Shown here: positions 25,022 to 33,827 of the stretch, piece after piece
Layout: every line of letters begins with the position of its first letter
Position numbering within the stretch: the stretch's first letter is position 1
From: Frankiales bacterium
GTDB taxonomy: Bacteria; Actinomycetota; Actinomycetes; Mycobacteriales; SCTD01
Direction of reading: 5' to 3'
Assembly: GCA_025464795.1 (NCBI GenBank)
Contig: JAODNB010000316.1
Span: 1-43,769 of the forward strand
DNA: 43,769 nucleotides
The notes under the pieces: generated by a model
What the model was told of the DNA's origin: nothing
The model's input: only the letters and a program-made list of their open reading frames with translations
Database searches by the model: none
Program-made: the position numbers and the translations under genes

Positions 25022-26028
25022 AGGCACCGTCGGGCGAGGCGCCAGTAAGCCGGGAGGACCGCGTTCGCGAGGCCCACGGCCCTCCCCGCGGCCAGTTCCG
25101 AGTCGAGCCGTCCCGACAGCAGCGGAGCAAAGACGCGGTCCGAGACGATCCGGGCTGACTGAACACGGGCGCGTCGTCGCCGGAGGTAGCGGCGGTGGCG
25201 GAGGATCCAGCCGTAAGACCGGAGCTTGTCGGGCAGCCTGCCCTCGGCAGCCGCCGACACGATCAGACCGACTTCGGCGGCCACCAGAGCCGGGAGCAGC
25301 ACCAGGAGTGTCCGACGCTGGAAGACCGTCAGCACCACGACGAGTCGATTGCGCTCCAGGAAGTAGAGCTTCCTGGGGTTCCTCTCGAAGGCGTAGTGGT
25401 GCCACACCTGGGCCGTCGGGACGTAACGAACCCGTTTGGCCTGCTGCCACACCCGCAGGCTGAGGTCGGCGTCCTCGCAGTACATGAACAAGCTCGGTTC
25501 GAAGCCACCGAGCTCCTCCCAGAGCGCGCGAGTGATGGCGGAAGCCGCACCGCTGGCACTGACGACGTCTCGCGCGACCTCATGCTGGCTACGAGGCTGA
25601 CCGTGACCACCGGACCAGCTAGCGCCAAGGAAGTGCATAGGGTTGCCGGCCGAGTTCACCAGTTCGGGGTGGTCCGCCTGCAGGACGCACGCCGTCGTCA
25701 GGCCGACGGCGGGGGACAACGCGGCGGCCAGTTCGCTCAGCGCGTCCGGCGCCACAACAGCATCGCTGTTCACGAGCACGATCACATCGCCGGTGAGACG
25801 GCGCGCTCCCTCGTTGCAGCCCTCCGAGAACCCCAGGTTCACCCCTGGGGAGACGAGGACGATCTCCCCGCGCGAGACGATGGACGTCAGGTCCGCGCGT
25901 GTGCAGCCGTTGTCGACAACAGCAACTTGGAGGTCGACATCCACTGAGGCGAGCAGGCTGTCGACGCAGTCCGACAGATACGGCTCCTCGCCGTAGGCGA
26001 CGACCACGACGTCGATCTTGACTGTCAC
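25018..26028 (-). CDS. GT2 glycosyltransferase (rhamnosyltransferase-like)
   Basis: 336 residues. GT-A fold with VVVVAYGEEPYLSDCVDSLL at the N-terminus, AVVDNGCTR, the GVNLGFSEGCNEGARR segment, the metal-binding LVNSDAVV, and the acceptor-side motif FMYCEDADLSLRVWQ with the Glu-Asp pair. This combination is typical of rhamnosyltransferase-like GT2 proteins of surface glycans. The C-terminal 90 residues hold a hydrophobic segment (LLVLLPALVAAEVGLIVSA) that may tether it to the membrane. Start GTG 26028 lies 2 bp past the upstream stop. Sugar and acceptor cannot be read from sequence. Confidence 0.88.
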   Translation of the reverse strand: MTVKIDVVVVAYGEEPYLSDCVDSLLASVDVDLQVAVVDNGCTRADLTSIVSRGEIVLVSPGVNLGFSEGCNEGARRLTGDVIVLVNSDAVVAPDALSELAAALSPAVGLTTACVLQADHPELVNSAGNPMHFLGASWSGGHGQPRSQHEVARDVVSASGAASAITRALWEELGGFEPSLFMYCEDADLSLRVWQQAKRVRYVPTAQVWHHYAFERNPRKLYFLERNRLVVVLTVFQRRTLLVLLPALVAAEVGLIVSAAAEGRLPDKLRSYGWILRHRRYLRRRRARVQSARIVSDRVFAPLLSGRLDSELAAGRAVGLANAVLPAYWRLARRCL

Positions 26029-26030
26029 CT

Positions 26031-26387
26031 TCAGAGGGCCGGTGGTGCGCGTCGAATGTCCTGCACGTCCAGACGCAGAATCCCCAGCTCTTCCGCCAGG
26101 CAGCGGGTCTCGTCCTCGAGGCGGCTGATCTCGTAGCTGAGCTGAACGCAGACGACGAGCAGGACCAGGACCGCGCTGAAGAACAGCAGGTTGACGGGAG
26201 TCTTCACACCTACCGCTCGGGACAGCGCCGTCAGTGTCCCTGGCAGCAGGGCGAACAACGCAACGAAGCCGCTGACCACCAGCCAGAGCACTGCGTACTT
26301 CTCCCGAAGTCGTCGTCGTCGCAGAAGGTCCAGCATGACGAGCAACGTCACGGCCGCACTGACCAGGGGAAGGACGCGGTCGTTCAC
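26031..26387 (-). CDS. DUF2304 membrane protein
   Basis: 118 residues with three hydrophobic helices and a charged C-terminal coiled segment (YEISRLEDETRCLAEELGIL). This is the DUF2304 layout: LREKYAVLWLVVS after the first helix is a hallmark. DUF2304 proteins are regularly encoded next to DPM1-like GT2 enzymes and may partner with them in the membrane; no reaction is known. Start GTG 26387 overlaps the upstream GT2 stop (GTGA), which fits the joint expression. Confidence 0.85.
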   Translation of the reverse strand: MNDRVLPLVSAAVTLLVMLDLLRRRRLREKYAVLWLVVSGFVALFALLPGTLTALSRAVGVKTPVNLLFFSAVLVLLVVCVQLSYEISRLEDETRCLAEELGILRLDVQDIRRAPPAL

Positions 26388-27136
26388 CTCGACACCACCT
26401 GCTCGGTGGGCAGGGGTCCGATCCCCTCGGACGGCCACTTCCTGATGAGTCCCAAGGCCAGGGCGAGCACGGCCCGACCGAGATAGACGGCTGCCTGGAA
26501 GGGGGCTGCACTGGGTCTTCCGGACGTTCGTTCCTTCATGTCTACGGGGACCTGGCTCACCGTCAGGTTCGTGCGAGCCACGATCAGGAGTGCCTCCACG
26601 GTGTCCCCCAGGTACTCCACGGGGTAGTAGCGCGCGAATAGCGTCATGGCTCGCCTGTTGCAGGCTCGGAAGCCCGACGTCGCATCAGTCAGGGTCACGC
26701 CTGTCGCCCGTGAAAGCGCCCTCGCGAGGAACACCATCGCCCACCGCCTCGGGCCCTTCACGTGATAGCTACCGACGCCGGCGAACCTCGCGCCGATCAC
26801 GACATCGCTGTCCCGGAGCCCCGCCAGAAGGCGCCGCACGTCCTCAGGGTCGTGTTGCCCATCCGCATCCACCTGCACAGCGGCGTCATACCCGTAGCGC
26901 AGGGCGTACTTGAAGCCCGCCCTCATCGCCCCGCCGACGCCGAGGTTGTACGGCAGAGTCAGCACGCGAGCACCCGCCCGCTCGGCGACACCACCCGTGT
27001 CGTCAAGGCTGCCGTCGTCCACCACGAGGACATCCGCCTCAGGCACCACCCGGCGCAGTGCGTGAACCACCAGGCCTACAGACCCTTCCTCCTGGAAGGC
27101 GGGCACGATGACGAGCGTCGACGCTCTGGTGCTCAC
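26384..27136 (-). CDS. DPM1-like GT2 glycosyltransferase (polyprenyl-phosphate sugar synthase type)
   Basis: 250 residues. GT-A fold with IVPAFQEEGSVG, the VVDDGSLDDT nucleotide-sugar motif, LPYNLGVGGAMRAGFKYAL, and the catalytic VDADGQHDPEDV block. This is close to dolichol/polyprenyl-phosphate mannose or glucose synthases, which load a sugar onto a lipid carrier. The C-terminal part lacks a GtrA-like membrane pair, and the neighbouring DUF2304 protein may supply the membrane contact. GTG 27136 has AGGGGAG about 5 bases upstream and begins the four-gene leftward operon 27136-23768. Confidence 0.88.
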   Translation of the reverse strand: MSTRASTLVIVPAFQEEGSVGLVVHALRRVVPEADVLVVDDGSLDDTGGVAERAGARVLTLPYNLGVGGAMRAGFKYALRYGYDAAVQVDADGQHDPEDVRRLLAGLRDSDVVIGARFAGVGSYHVKGPRRWAMVFLARALSRATGVTLTDATSGFRACNRRAMTLFARYYPVEYLGDTVEALLIVARTNLTVSQVPVDMKERTSGRPSAAPFQAAVYLGRAVLALALGLIRKWPSEGIGPLPTEQVVSR

Positions 27137-27437
27137 GCGACTCCCCTCTGACCCGTGACTCCCTGGCGGTCGCCCGGGATGAGTCTGACTGTCCGGGTCT
27201 CACCGAGCCACAGGTCTGGTGGGCCTGGTTCTCAGCGCCGCCTCAGGATCAGGACCCGCATGACCGATCCTGGCCCCTGTGGGAGTGAAAAACCGACAGG
27301 CGCCGCGTGGAGCGAACGAGGTGTTCAGGTGGCCATCAGGATCCGGCCCGACCGGGCGCCCCTGTCTGCCTTGCCCTCGCACTAAGGTGAAGCACAAGGC
27401 AAAGGGAGCTCGCGCCCAACGCGCGAGCCCGGCGCCC
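27137..27437. other. Intergenic region between glycan operon and riboswitch
   Basis: Divergent spacer that must hold the promoters for the leftward glycan operon and the rightward endopeptidase transcript. I see no convincing ORF. The clearest structure is a hairpin at 27408-27428 (GCTCGCGC / GCGCGAGC, 5-base loop), just ahead of the riboswitch. No confident -35/-10 pair is called. Confidence 0.5.
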
Positions 27438-27554
27438 CACGCCGAATCCTCGAGCGATCGAGGAGCCGGGGACCCGATCACTTGGGGCGAATCGCCAGAG
27501 CGTTTGGCGTAGGGCACTCGCGGCCCGAGCCCGTCAGCTGACCTGGTAGGCGTC
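27438..27554 (+). promoter_or_regulatory. ydaO-type cyclic di-AMP riboswitch
   Basis: The conserved core of the ydaO/yuaA class is readable in order: GCCGAATCCTC, GAGGAGCCGGGGACCC, GGGGCGAATCGCC, GTAGGGC and CCCGAGCCCGTCAGCT, ending ACCTGGTAGGCGT. The closing stem P1 pairs ACGCC (27439-27443) with GGCGT (27549-27553). It ends 20 bases before the TTG start of the NlpC/P60 gene, a classical actinobacterial arrangement in which c-di-AMP binding lowers expression of cell-wall hydrolases. No intrinsic terminator is visible between it and the gene, so control may be by Rho or at translation (inference). Confidence 0.92.
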
Positions 27555-27573
27555 TGAGCGAGAGATGTGAGCC

Positions 27574-28707
27574 TTGCCTGCACCGCACCTTGGTCCTGCC
27601 CGTCGCACCCTCCTGGGCCTCGTCGCCGCGACGGCGGCCGTGACGAGTGTCGGGTTCGTCGCGGCACCCGTCGCGCACGCCGACATCGCCCAGCAGATCC
27701 GCAGCAGCCAGGCCAAGCTCGCCCAGCTCAACAGACAGGCGGAGGCTGCTGCCGAGCGGTACGACGCCGGCCGCGAGGTGCTGGCGACGGCGCAGTTCAA
27801 CGCGGCTCAGGCCAAGGCCGCGCTGGTCAAGGAGTCAGCAGCCCTCGCGGGCATGCGACGACAGATCGGTGCTGTCGCTGCCTCCGCCTACATCAACGGA
27901 ACCGCGGGTCCCACCCTTCGCTTGATGGCGGGGAACAGTCCCGGCCTGCTGCTGGACCAGATCGGCACGCTCGACCACATCTCCAAGGTCCAGGACAGGG
28001 TCCTTGGCGCGCTGGCCACCGCACGGCATCGAGAGGCCGCCGTCGCCGGCGATGCACGAAGAGCAGCCTCTGACGCCGCCGCCGCGTTCGCTGCGCTCGC
28101 CGCCAGCAAGGCGCAGGTCGTGTCGGCGGCGGTGCAGGCTCAGCAAGTCCTGAAGGCGCTCGAGGTCACGCAGCAGCAGCTGGTCGCGGCGGCCCGCTCG
28201 GCTGCTGAGCGGCGCGCCGCCGTAGCGGCTGCCGCCGACCTCGCCGCCCAGTCGCACGCAGCCGCGGCCGCCTCGGCGAGCTTCATCGCCCAGCCGGTCT
28301 CTCCCGAGCCCGCACCCGCTACGGCCCCGCCGCCCCATCACTACAGCGGTGGCGCAGCCCAAGTCGCTGTCAGCGCAGCTCGCGACCAGCTGGGCAAGCC
28401 GTACGAGTACGGAGCTGCCGGACCGAACTCTTTCGACTGCTCGGGCCTGACGATGTACGCCTACTCGCAGGCCGGGATCAGCATTCCTCATCACGCGGCC
28501 GACCAGTACAACCAAGGCCGCCACGTCGCACGGTCCGACCTTCAGCCCGGCGACCTGGTGTTCTTCGACAATCTGGGACACGTTGGGATCTACGTCGGCA
28601 GCGGCCAGTTCATCCACGCACCCCACAGCGGCACCGACGTGCAGTACGGCTCCATGGCCGGCTACTGGGAGCAGCACTACGACGGCGCTGTTCGTCTCGC
28701 CGGCTGA
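27574..28707 (+). CDS. Secreted NlpC/P60 peptidoglycan D,L-endopeptidase (RipA-like)
   Basis: 377 residues. Signal peptide ending near AHA (residues about 1-33), then a long Ala/Gln-rich coiled-coil region (residues about 35-220), a Pro-rich linker, and a C-terminal NlpC/P60 domain. The catalytic set is Cys289 (FDCSG), His336 (LGHVGIYV) and His348 (FIHAP). It cleaves peptide stems between D-iGlu and the diamino acid outside the cell, aiding septal splitting. The coiled coil may hold it in an inhibited state, as in RipA. Start TTG 27574; ATG 27565 is followed at once by TGA, and the GTG at 27567 reads another frame. Controlled by the riboswitch upstream. Confidence 0.9.
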   Translation: MPAPHLGPARRTLLGLVAATAAVTSVGFVAAPVAHADIAQQIRSSQAKLAQLNRQAEAAAERYDAGREVLATAQFNAAQAKAALVKESAALAGMRRQIGAVAASAYINGTAGPTLRLMAGNSPGLLLDQIGTLDHISKVQDRVLGALATARHREAAVAGDARRAASDAAAAFAALAASKAQVVSAAVQAQQVLKALEVTQQQLVAAARSAAERRAAVAAAADLAAQSHAAAAASASFIAQPVSPEPAPATAPPPHHYSGGAAQVAVSAARDQLGKPYEYGAAGPNSFDCSGLTMYAYSQAGISIPHHAADQYNQGRHVARSDLQPGDLVFFDNLGHVGIYVGSGQFIHAPHSGTDVQYGSMAGYWEQHYDGAVRLAG

Positions 28708-28837
28708 CCTCGAGATCTCCACTTCTTTTCTGCCGACCCGCGCCTGTGCGGAGCCTGAGTCCTACCGAGCAGATCGGCGGTCTACACGGGCCTCAGCAGC
28801 CCTAGGGTCGTAGGTCGGGGTACGACGAAGGAGGCGT

Positions 28838-31108
28838 ATGCGCAACCACGGGCCGAGGCCCCGTGGACCGGCGGTCTTGGCCCTTGTGAGTCTGTCCAGC
28901 CTGGTCCTTGCAGGCATCTTGGCGCCCGTCGTCATCGGCCTCGGCCTGATCGGCCAGAGCGCAGCCGATCAGTTCGAACACCTGCCCGCCCGCCTGCCCC
29001 AGGTCGTGCTGGCCCAGCGGAGTGTTCTGCTCGACAGCACCGGAAAGGCGCTGGCCGTCATGCACGGGCCGGAAGATCGGACCGTTGTTTCACTGGGTGC
29101 CGTTGCCCCTGTGGTGCAGCAGGCGATCGTGGCCGTTGAGGACGCCCGGTTCTACCTCCACCACGGGGTCGACTTCCGTGCGCTGCTGCGCGCCGCGGTT
29201 CACAACAGCCGAGGAGGCAACGAGCAGGGCGCTTCGACGCTCACGGAGCAGTACGTCAAGCTCGCGCTGCTCGAAGGCGCACTCACACCCGCCCAGCGGG
29301 CGGCGGTCACCAGCCGCACCAGCTACCAGCGCAAGCTGCGGGAGGCTCGGCTTGCTCTGGCGCTGGAGCATCGAGAGACCAAGCAGCAGATCCTGACCGA
29401 CTACCTGAACATCGCCTACTTCGGCGAAGGCGCCTACGGGATCGCCACCGCATCACACCACTACTTCGGCATCCCGCCGTCGCGTCTGACCCTCCCTGAG
29501 GCCGCGCTCCTTGCAGGGATGGTCAACTCTCCATCGCTGTTCGATCCAGAGCGGCATCCTCAGGCGGCCATCGCACGGCGCACGATCGTCCTCACCCGGA
29601 TGCTGAACGAGCACATGATCACCAGAACCCAGTGGCGTGCGGCCGATACGGCGCGGCTAGGAGTGAAACGACAGCCTTCCAAGACGGTCGTCGACGCCTG
29701 CGAGGCCTCGACGGCGCCCTTCTACTGCGACTGGGTTCGGGCGCAGCTGCGTGCCGATGAGCGACTAGGTTCCACCCAAGCCCTGCGTGACCGATCCTTG
29801 TTCACGGGCGGCCTCACCATCAGGACAACCCTCGACCCCGTCGTACAGGCGGCCGCGCAGCGCGCGGTAGACGCCACGGTACCGAGATCTGACCACGCGA
29901 CAGCCATCATCGTGATCGTCGAACCGGGAACCGGCAAGGTCCTGGCGATGGCTGCCAACCGCAGCTATGCACCTGGCCCTGGCCCCGAGCACACCCGACT
30001 CGGCTACCTCGGTTACCGACCCATCTTCCAAGGCGGAAGCACGTTCAAGGTCTTCACCCTTGTGACGGCGCTCCAGCAAGGACTCCCGCTCTCCACGAGC
30101 TTCTACGCCCCGAGGTGTCTCAAGCCTGACCCCACGCTGTGGGACGTCCCTACGGTCAAAGTCGGCAGCAACTGCCCCGGGGGGTACCAGAACAGCGACC
30201 CAGCTGAGGCCGCCACATATGACGCCGTCGCTGGGACCTGGAAGTCCGTGAACACCTACTACATCCAGCTCGAAGAGCGCCTGGGCATTCTCCCGATCAT
30301 CGCCACGGCCGAGTCCCTCGGGATACGAAGAGCGGCGTTCGCTTCCCTCAGCCCCCGATCGTTGTCGCTCACCCTCGGTGCCGTTGACGGCGTGAGCCCT
30401 CTCGAAGAGGCCTCTGCCTACGCAGCCCTGGCGGCCCACGGCAAGTATTGCGACCCGTACGGCGTCGTGACCATCGCCCGACCTGGAACGACGCGACAAG
30501 ACCTGGTCAATTCACAGAGCTGCAGGCAAGCCCTCGAACCGCAGATCGCCGACACCGTCACGGGCGTCCTACGCGGCGTCCTCGAGCAGCACGGCGCGAC
30601 CGCATTCGGCAAGGGGCTACCCGGTCGCGACGCAGCCGGCAAGACCGGCACGCTGAACAACGAGGCCGCTGCATGGTTCGTAGGCTTCACCACCCAACTG
30701 GCCGGTGCCGTCGTCATTGGAGACCCGAACGGACCCTCCCGACCGTTGGGAGTCGTACAAGGCGTCAGTCCGGTCTACGGCGGAACCCTGCCTGCGCTGA
30801 TCTGGCAAAGAGCAATGACCGAGGCTTCCGGTGCGCTGCCCCTCATTGCCCTTCCAGACGCGATCGGGGTGACCCGTCCCACGCAGGCACCGACGTTCAT
30901 CACTCCCACGACCCCGTCGCCTCACGCGCCTTCACCGGCTCCAACGCCAGTGCCAACACCGATCACAACGCGTGGGACCACCCCGCCGCCATCACCCGGT
31001 CGCACTCCAGGCGGGTCTGGGTCGGCCAGCCCGGGGTTCAGGACCAGACCGCCGCGACCAGCAACAGCGCGCGCCCTGCGCCGTCCGTCTAGTCGCAACC
31101 GCGGGTAG
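28838..31108 (+). CDS. Class A penicillin-binding protein (GT51 plus transpeptidase)
   Basis: 756 residues. A short cytoplasmic start, one membrane helix (about 12-38), a GT51 domain (VEDARFYLHHGVDF near residue 100; QGASTLTEQYVKL), and a penicillin-binding transpeptidase domain with S-T-F-K near residue 401, S-V-N near 471 and K-T-G-T near 603. A tail of about 90 residues rich in Pro, Thr and Ser follows. It polymerises and cross-links peptidoglycan outside the membrane. ATG 28838 has an excellent GAAGGAGG. A 6-bp inverted repeat (GTCGTA/TACGAC, 28807-28826) sits just before that ribosome site. The 3' end overlaps marP by 20 bp. Confidence 0.93.
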   Translation: MRNHGPRPRGPAVLALVSLSSLVLAGILAPVVIGLGLIGQSAADQFEHLPARLPQVVLAQRSVLLDSTGKALAVMHGPEDRTVVSLGAVAPVVQQAIVAVEDARFYLHHGVDFRALLRAAVHNSRGGNEQGASTLTEQYVKLALLEGALTPAQRAAVTSRTSYQRKLREARLALALEHRETKQQILTDYLNIAYFGEGAYGIATASHHYFGIPPSRLTLPEAALLAGMVNSPSLFDPERHPQAAIARRTIVLTRMLNEHMITRTQWRAADTARLGVKRQPSKTVVDACEASTAPFYCDWVRAQLRADERLGSTQALRDRSLFTGGLTIRTTLDPVVQAAAQRAVDATVPRSDHATAIIVIVEPGTGKVLAMAANRSYAPGPGPEHTRLGYLGYRPIFQGGSTFKVFTLVTALQQGLPLSTSFYAPRCLKPDPTLWDVPTVKVGSNCPGGYQNSDPAEAATYDAVAGTWKSVNTYYIQLEERLGILPIIATAESLGIRRAAFASLSPRSLSLTLGAVDGVSPLEEASAYAALAAHGKYCDPYGVVTIARPGTTRQDLVNSQSCRQALEPQIADTVTGVLRGVLEQHGATAFGKGLPGRDAAGKTGTLNNEAAAWFVGFTTQLAGAVVIGDPNGPSRPLGVVQGVSPVYGGTLPALIWQRAMTEASGALPLIALPDAIGVTRPTQAPTFITPTTPSPHAPSPAPTPVPTPITTRGTTPPPSPGRTPGGSGSASPGFRTRPPRPATARALRRPSSRNRG

Positions 31109-32321
31109 AGACCGCTCCGGTCGCACCGCGGCCTGCTGCCAGATCGGGCGCGACCTCGCCGGTTGTGAGCGCATACCCCTCATCGGCGGTGTCGGTGCTC
31201 GCCGCGAAGACGACCCCGTCAACGAGCCCGAGCGGCGTGAGCAAAGGCCCACCAGAGTTACCCGGCCGGATGTTCGCCCGGAGTGAGTAGATGTCACGGG
31301 TCACCGTCGCCTGTTGGTAGATGTCTGGTCCACTGATCTGCTGTCGGCCTTCGACGCGGGCTGGGACGGCCGTGAACGGCCCGTTCTCCGGGTAGCCGAC
31401 GACAACCCCGCTCGCGCCGCGCTGCGCCGTTCCCGCGAAACTCAGTGGCTTCCGGGCGAGTCCGGGGACGGCGACGATCGCCACGTCACGGCGGGAGTCG
31501 AACAGCACCACCCGACCAGTCAGAGTCCGACTGTCCGGGCCGGGGGTCGTCACGGTGAGACTGCGGAGACCCGCGACAACATGAGCGTTCGTCATGATGT
31601 GGTCAGGACTGATGACGAAGCCGCTGCCCTCTGACTGCCGCGAACACTCCGGGGCCTCCCCGACGATCTTCACGACACTTGACCCTGCCGCACGCAGGGC
31701 GCCGGGGACGACACCCGCGTCAGGCGGCGCAACGGGAGCGAGCAGCTGAGGCAACGACCCAAGTGGGTCAGTCAGCGCTGGGAAGCTGTGCGCCTCGAGG
31801 CCGTGCAGCAAGGCTGTGAACTGTCCACGCGCGCCCGTGGGGACGAACACGTTGACGACCGCCAAGACCTTACTGCGGTGGATCTGCCGGGCGACACTCC
31901 GGTACGGGGCCGTCCCCAGTGCGGTCCCGATCATCCATGCGATCAGCAACACCCCCAACACTGACAGCGTGGCGCCACCGGCTCCGTCCACCAGACCGAC
32001 CGGTGTCATTCGCAGCGCCTGACGTATCGGCGCCGCGACTCGACCAGCGATGTACTCAGCCGCGACCGCTACCGCGAGAACCACCACGACGGTCAGTGCG
32101 CGCTGCAGCACCGCCTTGTCGGCTGCGAGCGTGCTTCGCTGCGCAGTCAGGAGTGCGTTCACCAAGGACGGCGCGACCCGGGAGCCAACGATCGCGCCGA
32201 GAACGAACCCGGCACTGCTGAACAGGCTGTAGAGCAACCCGCGCCGGTAGCCGCGGACGGCGGACAGGGCTGCCAGCACAAGAAGAACAACATCGAGCGT
32301 GTCACCACGCGACGGCTGCAT
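31089..32321 (-). CDS. marP: MarP-type membrane serine protease
   Basis: 410 residues. The N-terminal CvpA-like part has four membrane helices; the C-terminal part is a chymotrypsin-like protease facing outside. Triad: His247 (TNAHVV), Asp279 (SRRDVAIV), Ser356 (PGNSGGP). Cys226 and the near-terminal Cys409 sit where the regulatory disulfide of mycobacterial MarP lies. MarP of M. tuberculosis protects against acid and oxidative stress and processes the peptidoglycan hydrolase RipA. A RipA-like protein is encoded about 2.4 kb away here, which makes the same relation plausible (inference). ATG 32321 has GGGAGGAG upstream, so longer starts up to 32423 are not used. Confidence 0.92.
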   Translation of the reverse strand: MQPSRGDTLDVVLLVLAALSAVRGYRRGLLYSLFSSAGFVLGAIVGSRVAPSLVNALLTAQRSTLAADKAVLQRALTVVVVLAVAVAAEYIAGRVAAPIRQALRMTPVGLVDGAGGATLSVLGVLLIAWMIGTALGTAPYRSVARQIHRSKVLAVVNVFVPTGARGQFTALLHGLEAHSFPALTDPLGSLPQLLAPVAPPDAGVVPGALRAAGSSVVKIVGEAPECSRQSEGSGFVISPDHIMTNAHVVAGLRSLTVTTPGPDSRTLTGRVVLFDSRRDVAIVAVPGLARKPLSFAGTAQRGASGVVVGYPENGPFTAVPARVEGRQQISGPDIYQQATVTRDIYSLRANIRPGNSGGPLLTPLGLVDGVVFAASTDTADEGYALTTGEVAPDLAAGRGATGAVSTRGCD

Positions 32322-32545
32322 GACTCCTCCCGCGCGCACATTGCAGTCAACAGCCAGTGGGACGACGCAACCTGTCATGAAGTTCCCTGCCACGTGGAAC
32401 GACCGCTCTGTGGTGGTCGTCACGGCGCGCGATGGCGGGTTGCGCGAAAGGCGCGGTTACGTTGGACATACGACGCCTTGCACGCCCGACGCATTCTGGC
32501 GCGGTCTGCCTCCCGCGACTCCGGCCCCACTCTTGAGGAGCCTCC

Positions 32546-33268
32546 TTGCACACGTCTGCACCGCCCGATCCTGACCCGCGAACGACCAGCCGTCCACTGA
32601 CGAACCGTTTCCGACCTGACTTCAAGCGAGCAATGTTGTTCGGAGCCGCAGCGCTCGCCGTGGCGTCGGCCGTGCACCAGTACGAGGACCTCAGCTGGAA
32701 CTCACCCGTCGAAGCCCTCGCCGTCATCGCCAGCGCGGCGGCATTCGTCGCCCTCGCCGTCCTCACAGTGCGCAGCGCAGCCATTGAAGTCGCCAACGTC
32801 AGCAGAGTCCGCTTCGGTGACGCCCACGCCAATGTGGTCGGGCTCCTGGTCACTCTCGGCGGCTACGCACTGACGGCGTTCGCGATGCTTGCCGTGCTCG
32901 GCGTATCACCGGCGCGGCTGCTCGTGTCCGGAGCGGTCACGGGGGTCATCCTCGGTGTAGCGGCGCAGCAGTCGCTGGGCAACGTCGTCGCAGGCATAGT
33001 GCTGCTCCTGAACCGACCCTTCCAGGTTGGGCATGACATCACTGTTCGCAGCGGCGCCCTCGCCGGCCCGTACTCGGGCCGCGTCGTGAGCATCGGCCTC
33101 ACCTATGTTCACCTGCAGACCAGCGACGGGCTCGTCCTGCTGCCGAACTCTGGTGTTCTTGCAGCCGCTGTCGGACCCACGCTGCGACCCCAGCGGCGCG
33201 ACCGACACGACGCCTCCAGCAGCCTCGCAACGGACGAGCGAGGGGGGTCAAGCGCGCCACAGGAATGA
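32546..33268 (+). CDS. Short MscS-family mechanosensitive channel-like protein
   Basis: 240 residues with four hydrophobic helices and the MscS core: the pore-lining helix and its following loop (SGAVTGVILGVAAQQSLGNVVAG), FQVGHDITVRSG, GRVVSIGLTYVHLQTSDG, and LLPNSGVLAAAV, which is the beta domain. The C-terminal alpha/beta domain of full MscS is replaced by about 40 polar residues, so the cytoplasmic cage is missing. Pressure release or small-solute efflux is the family role. TTG 32546 has GAGGAG about 6 bases upstream. It is divergent from marP with a 225-bp gap. Confidence 0.85.
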   Translation: MHTSAPPDPDPRTTSRPLTNRFRPDFKRAMLFGAAALAVASAVHQYEDLSWNSPVEALAVIASAAAFVALAVLTVRSAAIEVANVSRVRFGDAHANVVGLLVTLGGYALTAFAMLAVLGVSPARLLVSGAVTGVILGVAAQQSLGNVVAGIVLLLNRPFQVGHDITVRSGALAGPYSGRVVSIGLTYVHLQTSDGLVLLPNSGVLAAAVGPTLRPQRRDRHDASSSLATDERGGSSAPQE

Positions 33269-33827
33269 CACGTAGGGCTACCAGCTCGCTGTCGCTTTGG
33301 ATGCGTTTCCTTATCCCCTGGCGATCTGCAGCCTCTGCGAGCTCAGCGACCAACCTCGCGAGCCAAGCGCTCAGCGCGGCGCCGATTCGTGGTTGAGTGC
33401 GCCGCGGTCACATCTGTTCAGTTCCGCACCCGCTGGGGTGAAATAGACCTACTTGTCCGAAAGGGCCTCTCTGCGGTTAACATAGCTGCACGCGTGCTGC
33501 GGGACACCGTGCGCCTCGCGAGGTGGTTGAGCAGCACTCAGCCGTCTCTATGCATCGGAGTGCCCATGTCACACCTCGTCGGCTTGCTCAGCCTTCAGGC
33601 ACGGGCTCGACGTAATGCCAAAATGCACCTGGTCGCCTTGCGTAGATCTCATGCTGACGCAGAACAAGGTCAGCGGCTGTTGCAGGACCATGCCGGACGC
33701 CGCCCAGCTTCTGATGGCGGATCTCAATCAGCCCAGCCAGCGTCGGAGTCCTGAGCCCGGGCTCGGATCGTGGCCGATTGACGTAGCCGGGGCTGACATG
33801 CGCCTGACAACTGCGAGACTGATGCAC
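33269..33827. other. 559-bp region without a supported gene
   Basis: Open frames in both directions here are short and lack family motifs, ribosome sites and strand-consistent codon bias. Base composition is less GC-rich than the flanks in places (around 33440-33500). It may be a remnant or a regulatory spacer ahead of the Lsr2-like gene; I see nothing specific. Confidence 0.4.

Noticed and set aside
25022..25450. N-terminal extension of the flippase frame
   Set aside because: It is a Pro/Arg-rich shadow inside the GT2 gene; GTG 25021 gives the proper membrane-helix start and a GTGA overlap.
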